Translations under genes and position numbers: made by a program
Shown: positions 1 to 11,196 of the stretch, piece by piece
How the letters are laid out: each line of letters starts with the position of its first letter
How positions within the stretch are numbered: position 1 is the stretch's first letter
The notes under the pieces: model-generated
Seen by the model: only the letters and a program-made list of their open reading frames with translations
Told to the model about the DNA's origin: nothing
Database searches by the model: none
Assembly (NCBI GenBank): GCA_905147135.1
Contig: LR990050.1
Span: 1,252,501 to 1,316,500 of the forward strand
Reading direction: 5' to 3'
Origin: Blastobasis lacticolella
Lineage: Eukaryota > Arthropoda > Insecta > Lepidoptera > Blastobasidae
DNA length: 64,000 nucleotides

Positions 1-660
1 CACGGGGTGCCAATCGGCTTCCTCAGGGTCCTCAGCAGAAGACCGCGGTCAACCTAGATTTCTCCAACGGTTTATGAGTCACACCTGGCAGTTGCAGTAC
101 TCAAGTTCGATTGGCCTCAAAGAACGAAACGGTTAACCATCCAGTTTAACCATGCACTAAAATCGACGTGCGTTTCTCAAATGTTGTTGTATTTCTTACC
201 TTATATGGTTGTTAAAGGTCTTTGTGTTTTTTGCGTATTTTTAAATTTGTAATAAGCTTTTAGTATCTACCTTAATTATAAACTTTAAACTTCAACTTAT
301 ATTTTGCATAGCGGAAGCTAAGTAGGACGCCCGTTACCGCCGCTACAAGACAAAGAATGGAGTCCAATAATAATAAACAAAAGATTTTTTATACAGTCTG
401 CAACCCGCTTGCAAGTAGAATTTTAAATGTGGACGTGGGAAGATTGTAGGAACAGAAAAAGCACAAGCGCTTTAAGGTAGTTTTAGGACTTACCGTACCT
501 ATAGTATACTGTATGGGTGTGGGCTACTTACTGTAGTAAACACGGCAGCATTTTTCAGCACTCTTGTGTGTTTAGTTTCTGAGATAAACCGCGTACTGAT
601 AGACAGATGACGCACGTGGTAAACCATAGAGGTTAATTATTTTACTACGGAACCCTAACC
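1..660. other. No recognised feature
   Basis: AT-rich DNA. I see no coding frame, tRNA or clear repeat end here. Confidence 0.5.
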
Positions 661-666
661 ATATTT

Positions 667-910
667 GACGACCTGAGTGGTTCAATGGTCAACATGCCAG
701 TAAGACACGCAATAGGTCCCGGGTACGATTCCCGGCTGGGCAGAAATTTAAATGATGATATTTAATTTCTGTTACGGGTCTGGGTGTTCTATGTATAATA
801 AGTATAAGTAGTATATCAGTTAGCTAGCATCCATAGTACAACCTTTGCTTAGTGTGGGGCTAGAAAGCGCTGTGTGAATTTGTCCACGATTATTTTATTT
901 ATTTATTTAA
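667..910 (+). mobile_element. tRNA-Gly-like SINE, copy 1
   Basis: The head resembles tRNA-Gly, with A box near 676 (TGGTTCAATGG) and B box near 723 (GGTACGATTCC, one change). It is followed by the family body (CTGTTACGGGTCTGGGTGTT) and a (TTTA)n tail. The anticodon stem is mutated here. The same unit recurs at 4866-5115, 31810-32050 and 59011-59272. Confidence 0.82.
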
Positions 911-1034
911 TACTTCATGAATAAACGAAGGTTATCCTGCGTCATACGAATACAAGTAAAATTTCAATTTGAAGCGATAGTATGGACGTTTACGAGACCC
1001 ACAAAACGTCTCAACGTGCACAAAGTGGCACAAA

Positions 1035-1500
1035 AAAATTCAGTTACAATAAAGTCACCAAAAAGAAAAGCGACTTTAATGTAACTGAAAAGTGAAACTG
1101 CCAACAGGATGTAAGACATCCCGGTTTTTTTACTTCTACAATCCACACAAGAGGATAAGTAGGTAGAGCTCGTCTAATTTAAAATGACGCGCCCCACTAT
1201 CGCATTAACGCACACAAGCAAGTTTAAAATATGGACGCAATACATATACAAATGCCGTTGTAATTGGTCATTCAGTTGCCGGTGAGACTCGTTCACGTTG
1301 CACGCGTCGTTCGATTGGAGCAGTCGACGCTCCCACACAGATGAAGTGTCGTTATTAATATTTGCACTCACTCATCGAAATCAACTTACTAAGTAGTGGG
1401 GCGCGTCATTTTAGACTAGACGAGCTCTACTATCGCTAAGAAATGTCGAAGAAAGGGACACTAAAAAAAATTTTCTGCTGGTTTGTGCTCGGGCAGACCA
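1035..1500 (-). repeat. Dispersed repeat split by a MITE
   Basis: The parts 1035-1161 and 1431-1500 together match the reverse complement of about 63720-63930 (shared: the CTTGTGG region and the TATCGCTAC-like junction). A shorter copy lies at 32349-32405. The MITE at 1162-1430 interrupts it. Confidence 0.6.
1162..1430. mobile_element. MITE family C, copy 1, in a TA site
   Basis: About 269 bp with terminal inverted repeats of roughly 37 bp (GGTAGAGCTCGTCTAA..., reading inward TAAAATGACGCGCCCCACT). TA is present on both sides (1160-1161, 1431-1432), and the uninterrupted repeat near 63830 has a single TA there. A TA duplication suggests Tc1/mariner-type mobilisation. Confidence 0.8.
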
Positions 1501-2039
1501 ACATTTATTTATTTATTTATTCATACTTTTGTACAACATTACAGCTTAAAACTAATGCGTTGCACAAAGTTGCAACGTTTTGTACTAAGCCTCTACTATA
1601 GCTTCAAAGTGATGTGTAAAGGCATGCCATGGAAAGTAATACGCCGACATTTTCGTCCTGCTAAAAATATATTTAAAAGCCTTTTCAAATATTCGACATC
1701 GGATTCCAAAAATAAAGTAAAACACTGGATGTTACGTTATATACAATGCTTTATCTGCCTGTCGCAATGGCTTCACGTTACTCTTTTAGAAATAAATACC
1801 ATTTTCAAAACGTTACGTACAGGGCCGATGCGAATGGAGCAAGCTGCTTTTGTTATTGGCATTTGAGGCCGAAGCAACGACTTTTTTTTTTAATGGCCCG
1901 AAAACATAGTATGCCTCAGACGCAGGATGCCCACTGCTGGACATAAGCCTCCGACCACGCCATCCACGACTTTCACACCGACAGAGCTCGTGCGTCTTTC
2001 CATCGGCTCCCTACGATATTTACAACGTGGGGGGGGGGC

Positions 2040-2690
2040 GTCCTATCGCTAGCGTACGCCTAGCGCGTTGATGTCCATGTTGTGCTCTCGCATGAGGGCC
2101 CAGGCTTCGCCTTGCCCATGATCCAGGATTTGGCAGATCAGCGAATTACAGTGAAACGACTGCCGTCTAACCTCCATGACCCTGTTAGCAGGGAAACCTG
2201 ACGAGATTGTATAATGGTTACACATTCAGTCGCCTGAATGTGTAGATTAATCACGATGTTTTCGTTTGTATAATAGCATCGGTTCATCATCATCAGCCGA
2301 AAGACGCCCACTGCTCGGCATAGGCCTCCCCCAGAGATCTCCACAAAGGCCTGTGCCTTCCGCATCTAGCTGGTACCTGCGATCTTTAACAAGTCGTCGG
2401 TGGACCTTGTGGGGCCGTCCGGTACGCGGTCGCCACTCGAGAACTTTACTGCCCCATCGGCCATCTGTTCTTCGAGCTATGTGCCCTGACCACTGCCAAT
2501 TTAGCCTAGCAATCCTTAGGGCTATGGCGGTGACCTTAGTTCGCTTGTGTCGGAAAGCATCTGTTAATGTTTAACTAACGTACATAACTCAGAAAAGAGT
2601 CATTGGGACATGGCCGCAGTGGGATTTGAACCCTGTACCTCTCGCTTACGAGTAGTCATTGTAAATGTCCAGTCCGTGCTATATCAGGTT
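2040..2690 (-). mobile_element. tRNA-headed SINE family T (reverse), split by RTE fragment
   Basis: Matches the reverse complement of the full copy at 63308-63660, including the tRNA-like head near 2622-2660 with an inverted B box (GGATTTGAACCC). Interrupted by an RTE fragment at 2285-2555. Confidence 0.72.
2285..2555 (-). mobile_element. RTE-like LINE 3' fragment with target duplication
   Basis: Begins with CATCATCATC, the reverse complement of an RTE (GAT)n tail. The minus strand encodes the end of an RTE-type polyprotein (WQWSGHIARRTDGRWGSKVL then EWRPRTGRP). Flanked by AGCATCGGTT (2275) and AGCATCTGTT (2556), a 10-bp target duplication with one change. Confidence 0.8.
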
Positions 2691-3313
2691 TCGAGATACG
2701 ACGTAGTAGGTACGTTTATTTGTTAGAGAAAAACGTAAGACCCCAAATCGCATAGAAGGGACAGAGACAAATTAATCGTGACAATATGAAGCAAGACCAT
2801 AGCCGCAATTGTGTCTCGGAGCAACTCTTATTTATGGTACTACTACTAAAAAATTCTTTCAGCACTGTTTAGGGTTGCTCTAGATCCAAGTTCGGACTGA
2901 TAGGTTAATTTAATCTTTCCCAAGGTACCTTATGTATTGTACCTAAGCCGAACCCGCGACCAATAGCAGCCCGCGGTAGCCACTGTACCTACTGCCCATT
3001 CCTATGACCATCCATCCATATCCATATTCCATCCATACTAAACCGACACGTAAGGAGACAAAACTAGCAATGAGCTAAATTCAGTAGCCAAAATTCAGAA
3101 GCAAAAAGCGTGAGAGCAAATCATAGTGGAATGTGTTGCTCTATCTTTGTATCTCTGATATTATGTTACGCGTCGCTCCGCTTATTAAAAGCCGTGATAC
3201 AAAAATGGACCTTATTGTAGTAGCGCAAGACAGATTGCGACACAATGTGTTAAAACAACAAACAATAGATAGGTAGAGCTCGTCTAGTCTAAAATGACGC
3301 GCCCCACTACTAA

Positions 3314-3483
3314 AGGCCTTGCCACATACAAAGCTCGGCGCGAGCGCGGCGTGAGCGCGGTGCGATATTTGCTAGGCAACCATCGCGCGGCGCGATAGTT
3401 GCTAGGCAACCATCGCGCGGCGCGATGGTTGCCTAGCAAATATCGCACCGCGCTCGCGCCGAGCTTTGTATGTGGCAAGGCCT
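3314..3483. mobile_element. 170-bp GC-rich snapback MITE, TAA duplication
   Basis: Two arms of about 65 bp (AGGCCTTGCCACATACAAAG and its complement) fold on each other, with internal repeats of GTTGCTAGGCAACCATCGCG type. TAA flanks both sides (3311-3313, 3484-3486), as seen for PIF/Harbinger-type insertions. Absent from copies 1 and 3 of the host MITE. Confidence 0.82.
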
Positions 3484-3602
3484 TAAGTTAGTTGATTTTG
3501 ATGTGTGAGTGCAAATATTGATAACGACACTTCATCTGTGTGGGAGTCAATGAACGACGCGTGCTCCTACGTTTGAATCTCACCGGCAACTGAATGACCA
3601 AT

Positions 3603-4013
3603 GAGGAGTTTTCCAGTAGGTATTGATAGTTGGTTATAAAAAGCATCAATAGATGGCGCTCCTACAATTTTGGTAATCTTTTTATAACCTGTATGATGGT
3701 GGCAGTGATTTTATGCAGCCAACTAATACTAAACTTAAAAATAAAATGTTTATTAATATAAACATAACTGTTAAAGGTTGTACGAAATGTAAAAAGAAAT
3801 ATTTATGGAAGTTGACACTATGTTCCATTTTATTACAACCTCTAAAATGGTTGAAAACTATTGACATATACAATATTACCCAATACAACGTACCCAGTGT
3901 TTATATCCTGTTTGCTAAGAACCTATTTCAAGCGATTATCAATTACCAAAATTGTCGGGGCGCCATCTAGTGAGTGGTTAGGAATGCTTTAGATACCTAC
4001 TGGAAAACTCCTC
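3603..4013. mobile_element. 411-bp MITE with perfect 20-bp TIRs
   Basis: Ends GAGGAGTTTTCCAGTAGGTA and its exact complement, flanked by AT on both sides (3601-3602, 4014-4015). The host MITE copies elsewhere have a single AT at this point. The small internal frames on both strands are not recognisable genes. Confidence 0.8.
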
Positions 4014-4115
4014 ATTACAACGGCATTTGTATATGTATTGCGTCCATATTTTAAACTTGCTTGTGTGCGTTAATGCGATAGTGTGGCGCGTCATTTTAGA
4101 TTAGACGAGCTCTAC

Positions 4116-4865
4116 GCAACACAACCAAGTAACCTACATATTTGAGGGAAAAAGTAAATAAATACCGCAGCTTCACGTAGAACCGAACTTCAAGTCCAAT
4201 TGACCAACGTCCCTGGATTCGAAACTCATTTGTGGGGATAAACAAAATAAGCAACCGCTTACGTCGTACAACGCCATCAAAAAATCAACACCTTCAGAAC
4301 GGCAACTGAATAAAATATACCGGTCAGGGCGGTTGGAGGGGTGCGGGGAGACATTCACGTTCCGGAATCATGCCTTCTTCAGTATTGTTGGATGTATTTT
4401 TCATGATATTGCAGTGCAGCTGACTGAGGGGTTTTTGACTGCAGACTTTCAGTGTCCTCTCCAAAATCTTTGGTTCTGTTCAAATAAGCTACATTGACAA
4501 TCTAGCACTAGCTCATCAATATTTCTGGACTTTTGAAATTGGTTCTCTTTATTTAGTACTGTATCAGCAGCGTGTTAGGTATCGTTAAAAAGAACGCATA
4601 ACCTCGTTTGTTTTCGTATGGTAGCAGACTCAGCAGCAGAAGTAGGTAGCTAAGTGGAAAAATCAATCAATCAATTATCTGAACAACTAAGTAGAATAAA
4701 TTAAACCTAACTTCCACTAAGTACAATCCTATCTATTGCATCGTAAAAAAATAAAGGCTACTTCGGCTCTCCGGATCATCTCAGATCTCAATCATGACAG
4801 ATTCTCAACTGGACAGTCTTTTACACGGGGTTAATCCACTAAGTCAGTTCAATATTGGCATTAAA
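4116..4865. other. No recognised feature
   Basis: AT-rich intergenic DNA. A 61-residue minus frame at 4173-4358 has no recognisable similarity. Confidence 0.5.
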
Positions 4866-5115
4866 ATAAATAAAAAATAATCGTTGACAAATTCACACAG
4901 CGCCATCTAGCCCCAATGTTAGCAAAGCTTGTGTTATGGATGCTAGGTAACTGATAAACTACTTATATACTTTTTAAATACATACTTATTATACATAGAA
5001 CACCCAGACCCGTAACAGAAATTAAAATTCATCATTTCAATTTCTGCCCGGCCGGGAATCGAACCCGGGACCTCTTGCGTGGCAGACCCTGTTGACCACT
5101 GAACCACCCAGGTCG
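4866..5115 (-). mobile_element. tRNA-Gly-like SINE, copy 2 (reverse)
   Basis: Reverse complement of the family. The head keeps TGCCACGC around the glycine GCC anticodon and an intact B box (GGTTCGATTCC). The 3' end has A/T-rich repeats near 4866. Confidence 0.82.
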
Positions 5116-5261
5116 CAAAATAAGTTCCAAAAAAGTTTTATTACACTTCTTGATAAATAAATTATACGACTATAATTTAAAAATTGACCTGGTTGCATCT
5201 TGTTGCATTTAATGAATCTTAATTATCAGGCTACCCAACAGGCATAGCAGTTTTCATAAAG

Positions 5262-5315
5262 ACCGGGCAATGGGATAAATAATGATCTTAAATAAGCATT
5301 ATATCCATTGCCCAA
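5262..5315. repeat. Short inverted repeat
   Basis: GGGCAATGGGATAAATAATG pairs imperfectly with CATTATATCCATTGCCCA about 15 bp later. Could be a small hairpin or solo MITE; no function is visible. Confidence 0.4.
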
Positions 5316-6299
5316 TTTGACTTATCATTATTCATACTGAACGATAATTACGAATAATGATGAACATACATTATTGACTAGCTGTAGTACAGACATTAAA
5401 CCCATAACCGCTTGAATCATAAACGCACAACTCGACAACAAGGCATTGGGTAGTGAGACACGGTCCCATTACAATGACTGATACTGTCTGGCAAGATTTA
5501 CTAGCACCTTCTATCTGAGTTATGACATCACAAGACCACTCGATGTTGTGATAAATGGGCGCTCGGTTGCAGATAGATACCAGGAGGAGGATATTGATTT
5601 GGGGTATGTCCTATTCATTCATTCAAATATCTATGGGTATAATGGGATGATGATGACCATTTAACTTACCTAGAAAACCGATGCCTCGAATCTTAACAAC
5701 CAGTTCAATAGCTAGGACGAATATTAGATCTCACTCTCCTGCCTCCCGCATATGCCAATCCTATAATGGATGCCAACAAAAATCGGTACAAATTGACCTC
5801 TTTTCCTCTTGGCAGTTACAAAAAGTTTATTTATGATTTCTTATAGTTTAGGTTGCTTTGTTTAACATTGTTGAATTTTTAGTTTTTGCTAAATTCCTTT
5901 TTATTAATTTTATTTTGTTTTAAATGACACTGAACGATAATGTTGTGTCACCAATATGGGACTCGTATTAGAATAACTTTTATGTAAACTGTTTATGATG
6001 TAACAATATGTGTTCTGCAGGTGTACCTTACCTAAATAAATAAATGATGAAATACCGTAAGTAGCGGCGCAATGGTACCAAGTGTGTCACAAAGTAAAAA
6101 ACGGTAACCCCTAACTCCACTGACAATTAAGCGCCATTTTTAGTTGATGTACTGGAAACGTGTAACAACATAATATTGTATTAATTTGACTTTTTCAATA
6201 AACTTATTTGTATTTATTTGTTTTTGTATTTCTGTCACACATTGACGTTACGTTTACTTGCATTCTCCAGCAGTTTCCGATGGCTCCGACCGAGCCGTG
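5316..6299. other. Intergenic, probable LINE 3' UTR debris
   Basis: No coding potential. The AT-rich part 5830-6050 ending AAATAAATAAATG looks like a decayed retroposon tail, but the family is not clear. Confidence 0.35.
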
Positions 6300-6612
6300 C
6301 TCGATCGTGTCCATCACGGTTGCGCTCTCGCGCAAGAGGGCACGGGGTCTGCCTTGATCATGATCCAGAATGTGTCCAAGATCAGATACTTGCAGTGGAG
6401 CGACTGCCAGCTGATCTCCGTCCCTGCTACCAGGGAATCCTGACCAGATTGGATCATGGTTACAGATTTAATCGCTTGAATGTGCAGGTTTCATCACGAT
6501 GTTTTCCCTCACCGTATGAGCATCGGTTAGCATTCAACTAATGTACATAACTCAAAAAGAGTCATTGGTACATGACCGCAGTGGAATTCGAACCCGGTGC
6601 CTCTTGCTTAAG
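6300..6612 (-). mobile_element. SINE family T, reverse, head truncated
   Basis: Matches the reverse complement of 63330-63650: GCGAGAGC-type block, CAGATTGGATCATGG, the ATGTACATAACTC box, and part of the tRNA head (inverted B box near 6582). The 107- and 61-residue frames over it are incidental. Confidence 0.75.
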
Positions 6613-7050
6613 AGTCGGATTTTTTATATACTTAAATAAGTTACGGGCACTTTTGAGCGTGGCACTACTTGGGGAGGACTATTCGAATAGTTTTCAACTT
6701 TATTTGACGATGTTTTATCACAGCAGATTATAATTATATTGCTCGTTTCTTTTTCCTCCATTTCTTTGACATTTATTAGTTACCCTCATTTTGGACGAAA
6801 CATGATGGTGAATTAGTTTATGTTGACGGTTGTATTTTTGACATTGTTTTAACGTGACATGTATTTAAATTGCTTTATGATTAATATATACAAACAATCG
6901 AAGTTTAAATATCTAGCACTCTTATGTTATTCTTATTCTTGGGAATAATATTCCTTTACATATAAATATGGCGAAACAATTCGAAGAATGCATCTTTGCT
7001 CTTGCACCCGTGTTTGCTCGTGTTGCTTTCTTTACCTTTGCTTTTACCTA

Positions 7051-7105
7051 AAAACCTTGCGAAAAATGCACATAATTCCTGGAGTAAATTTTTCGCAAGG
7101 TTTTT
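7051..7105. repeat. Perfect 17-bp hairpin
   Basis: AAAACCTTGCGAAAAAT at 7051-7067 is repeated inverted at 7088-7105 with about 20 bp between. Confidence 0.6.
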
Positions 7106-7439
7106 GATGTAAAAATACAAAAAATTGCAACTTCGCTGCGCTGACTTATTATTTGTCATATAACGGACAAAACTTGATAAAAAGGCTTCCGTTATGAATC
7201 TAGAAGCAAATCGTACCTACATATTACTTTTTATTAACCGATATTTTCTTACTAATTCGTCCCGCTGAATCCAAAAACGGTCTATTATTTTTCCGAGTTC
7301 AATAGTAGGTCACTAGAGAATAGTGGTGTAGCTTCCTGTGAAAGAGTTCTTGAAATCTATTCAGTGGAATATTCCTATTCGTACTCATTCGCAATTTCGA
7401 ATGTTCGATTCGAATGTTAAGAAAATGACATTCGCTACA

Positions 7440-7633
7440 TCTATACTAATATTATAAAGAGGAAAGGTTTGATTTTTTGTTTGTTTGTTTGTTTGTATTG
7501 AATAGGCTTCGAAGCTACTGGACCGATTTCAAAAATTCTTTCACCGTTGGGAAGCTACACTATCCCAGGGTGACATAGGCTATATACCCGTGTACCCGTA
7601 GTGGTACCCGTGCGAAGCCGGGGCGGCTGCTAG
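7440..7633 (+). mobile_element. Helitron-like nonautonomous repeat
   Basis: Starts A|TCTATACTAATATTA and ends GGCTGCTAG|T, matching the TC...CTAG ends and A/T insertion site of Helitrons. Contains (GTTT)n and a GTACCCGTAGTGGTACCCGT hairpin. A 3'-truncated copy lies at 30496-30676. The family call is by ends only. Confidence 0.5.
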
Positions 7634-7649
7634 TCACTAATATAGACAT

Positions 7650-8380
7650 TAGCAATTCCAATAGCCAGTGCAGTTGAGAAACGCAAACAGGAAACGGACT
7701 CACGGCACACTCTCTATGGTCAGGAACCTACTGTCAAGAGATTGTAAAGCCGATCCAGTTTCTTCACGACCACCAATGCCTGCGAAAGTAACGCCCCCAC
7801 AGCCAGAAGAAACCTGTGGATCAATAAATTTTCCAATCCCGCCTTTATCCCTCCTACCGAAAAGCTCCCACCCGGAAACAAACTACCGTGGTCAACGTGG
7901 AAGGCGTTAAATAGGCTGCGAAAACTTAAAACTTGTACCATGGAGGACTTGTTCGAGGCCAGTTCAAACGCTGTATGCCTCGCCGAATACTGGGCGAATA
8001 AAATATATAAAAAAGTGCTACTAGTACTAAGTACTACAAGTCAGAGTTTAGTCCATCGACTCGATAAGAAGAAGAAGCAATTCCAAGTGTACCGAGGTAT
8101 CACTAATGCGTTGCTAAACTCTAAAACCCTCGTACACGATAACACGTGGTCTGCCAGAATGTCAGTGACAAACAGGATTCTTAAAATACTAACTTATTTA
8201 CCTACATCTTGGTTCCGAACCTCTAAGTCTATAGGTATAGGATCACTTTGTTTTCCGTCTGTCTTTCTGTCGGATATTCGTGACACTATTTATCTGGAAC
8301 GGGTAATTAAAGGTATCAACTCGAAATTAGTATTAAATACCAAAATTATAGGAAAATTCCAAGGTGACCTTATGCAGTGA
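7650..8380 (+). pseudogene. Probable decayed non-LTR retroelement 3' part
   Basis: A short frame near 7868-7965 (PPGNKLPWSTWKALNRLR) resembles the C-terminal RNase H/zinc region of insect LINEs. A 146-residue frame follows at 7940-8380 without recognisable motifs. Frames are broken, so this is a remnant at best. Confidence 0.35.
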
Positions 8381-9977
8381 AAAAATGAGGCTTCTATGTC
8401 AACGCATTTAGATTATATGGCCTCGTAAACTCCGCCATCAAAACCTAAAGGCACTACCCGTAGCTATACAATCATAAAATTTGGCAAGAAGCGAGGCCTT
8501 GCAACACAATTAAAGGAAAAAATCTGTTAACCATGGAATTGGCAATCTATCATACAAAACAAGTAGGTACCTACCTACCTACCTACATTGTAAATGGCTC
8601 ATAGAATAGCTATTTTAAAAATGTATTATAATTATTACAGCTATTTGCGAACCGTCATGGCGCACTGCTAGGTACAGTGCGACACACTTATCAGACCCAG
8701 TGACTGAAACTGGAACAGTGGAATTATAGCCCCACTTCATTTTGAAATTACTTGTCAATACCAACATCAGCGACACAGTCACCGGGTCAGATAATTTTGT
8801 GGCACTGTATTCGTACTTGCCCGGTTTTTTTGTGATGTCCGCATTCGCCACCACCGTTTACTATGATCTGTTTATTCTGACTTGTCTTATTTGGTGAACA
8901 AACAATGCCCAAAATCACGACTTGCCGTATCAATCACGCTACGTATATTGTATATAGATATCGAGAGCTATACAAAAAACCCATAGAATGTGAATTTCAA
9001 CGAATACTCCTGGACAATATCCATTTAAATACATAATTTCCTTAACCAAATAAGACAAGTCAGTTTGGACAGATTATACGTCATTTCAGTAGGTACTGCA
9101 GTTCGTGCAGTACTTGGACTAGTTGAAGGACGTTGATGTTGCTGGTTAAAAGCTCTAAACCATAGAATTAGTGATGCACAATATTGTAAATGGATACCTT
9201 TTGCCTCGGACTGGAGTGAGTGTTCGTCAGAGCCGAACTGCTGTCTCCGTCTTGGTAGCCTGGAAGGCAAAGACTTTCAATGATTTGGGCGCGCGTTGAT
9301 CACGGTGGCCGCATTCGGATATTCCATGCGTGCCTTTAATTCACCGCAGAAATGTCGGAGCCGATACTTGATCCTCAGCTATTTCAATGTCCAACACCAA
9401 GAGAGGCTTGGATCTCGAAGCAACGATCACCCAGGGAAATCCACTTTACCCTAGTTCATTCACTCAGCTTCAGCTCTGGGTAGGGTATCAGAACCTATCC
9501 CGCGTACCTGATATTAAGGATCATGTACTTTCTTTACTGGATCTACTGTTACTACAAGGTGTACGACAGTGCCCTTGACATCTGGTCATTACTCATCAGT
9601 GATTCAACTGACATCGATAATTGCTTGGTGCACTCCTTAGACGCCTTGATTCTTCGGGGTCGCGTTGCATGTGGCAAGCAGATCGGGACGGACTGCGAGA
9701 ATGCTACGCGTCGTACCTGTGGGAGCAGATACTTTTCAGAGTCCGTACGTACCGGAGGACGAAACCAAGGTTCGGTAAGTCCTGTGGCAAGGCCTCCAGC
9801 TTAAAAGAAGCAGCGTATCGAGCCTGGGCAGCATCATGAGGTACGAAGGACGCCAATACTGCTACGCTTACATGCTGGAAATAGCTGAAGGGCTAAGCCA
9901 TCCCAACTACATCCATACTTTGTATGAATGGCATGCAACGTAAAGAGTCTATCAAAAGTCTCACTCGGTCTCGACAG
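8381..9977. other. Intergenic; fragment of a repeat shared with 17430-17560
   Basis: 8640-8850 shares blocks with 17430-17560 (CACTTCATTTTGAAAT-type and GACACAGTCACC-type strings). The remainder, including small frames at 9387-9839, shows no recognised similarity. Confidence 0.4.
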
Positions 9978-10549
9978 CAGTGTTGCCAACTGGGCTAACA
10001 CGAAATATGCTAATTTGCTGCTAAAAAAATGCCAAAAATATGCTAATTTTTTTAATAAAGTGCTAAAATAAAATGCCAAAAATAATGTTAAGTTTTAATC
10101 AGTTATTATCAAATATTCAGACTAATTAAGTAATAGGAGGCATATTGAGGTATAAAATAAACTTTACATACCAAGTTTAAAACAATTTTATTCACAAAAT
10201 ATTAATCTCGTCTTATGAGAGTAATTTTTCCACCCACCTTCATTTATTTTAAATTTCGTAGGTAACGATTTGATTAAAGTTGTTTTTTCTCCCTCATTTC
10301 TATAGAGAAGAGGGAAAGAAGTAATTTTGTTTGTCTACCAATGGTATCCACCTGCCAAAACGTTTTTTTTACTGGGGATTTTTTAAAATATGAAACTGAA
10401 CTCGTCGAATCGTCTCATATTTTCTTTTAAATTTCATTTTATTTTATTATGCTAAAAAAATATGCTGTATGCTAAACGACAAAACAAAATGCTAAATAGA
10501 AAGAAAATCTGCCAAATTTAGCATATAAAATGCTAAATTGGCAACGCTG
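9978..10549. mobile_element. hAT-type MITE with perfect 8-bp target duplication
   Basis: 572 bp with imperfect TIRs starting CAGTGTTGCCAA / CAGCGTTGCCAA, a common hAT end. CTCGACAG is duplicated exactly at 9970-9977 and 10550-10557. The inside is AT-rich with repeated ATGCTAA words and no transposase. Confidence 0.9.
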
Positions 10550-11196
10550 CTCGACAGTCCATGGTCTGGTCTCGACAAATGTCTTGCCAACAGTTTGGGC
10601 CAATGTATGAAGCGTCCAAGATTAGAGCGTAAACTGAACGCAAAAGTGCCATAGTCTAGTGCAATAAACTAGTACACTAGATATAGGATGATGTAAGTGC
10701 AAAAAAATAAGCGTTGATTAGGCGGGTCCTGCAGGGCTATTGGCTATCTCAGTTGTCCACTCAAATGAGTTGTACACTCACATTAGTTGAACACTGGCAC
10801 TGTCATAAAATTGGTATTGTCTATCTCTTCAGTGTACAACTATTCACAGTGGATCCACTGCAATTCACGGTGCTACCATAGACTAAGTAGATATACTACG
10901 TGGCTATCAAGTAGCCATTATGACATCTCTATTTTTTATCGACTTTTCAAATTGAAGGGAGATATGTCACCGACATCTTGTTTTGGCACGAATTTTGAAA
11001 TTCCATAGCAACAAATAAATAAAATAAATTTTGTGTTTTTTATTATTACACGTAAGTATTAAATATACCATTTCTTAAGTGTAAGTGCGTAGTGACTACA
11101 TATATAACTATTATTGAAGAAGATTTTGGTTAATAGTAAAGCATATTTACATAGCATTTAAATCTGCGAATGTAAATTAATTTGACAAATTTTAGA

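Larger units (their letters stand above)
3272..4115. mobile_element. MITE family C, copy 2, carrying two inserted MITEs
   Basis: Same termini as copy 1 in the opposite orientation. Removing 3314-3483 and 3603-4013 leaves a sequence collinear with copies 1 and 3. Confidence 0.85.

Noticed and set aside
667..743. Functional tRNA gene
   Set aside because: The tRNA-like heads recur with the same SINE bodies, and the acceptor stems do not pair.
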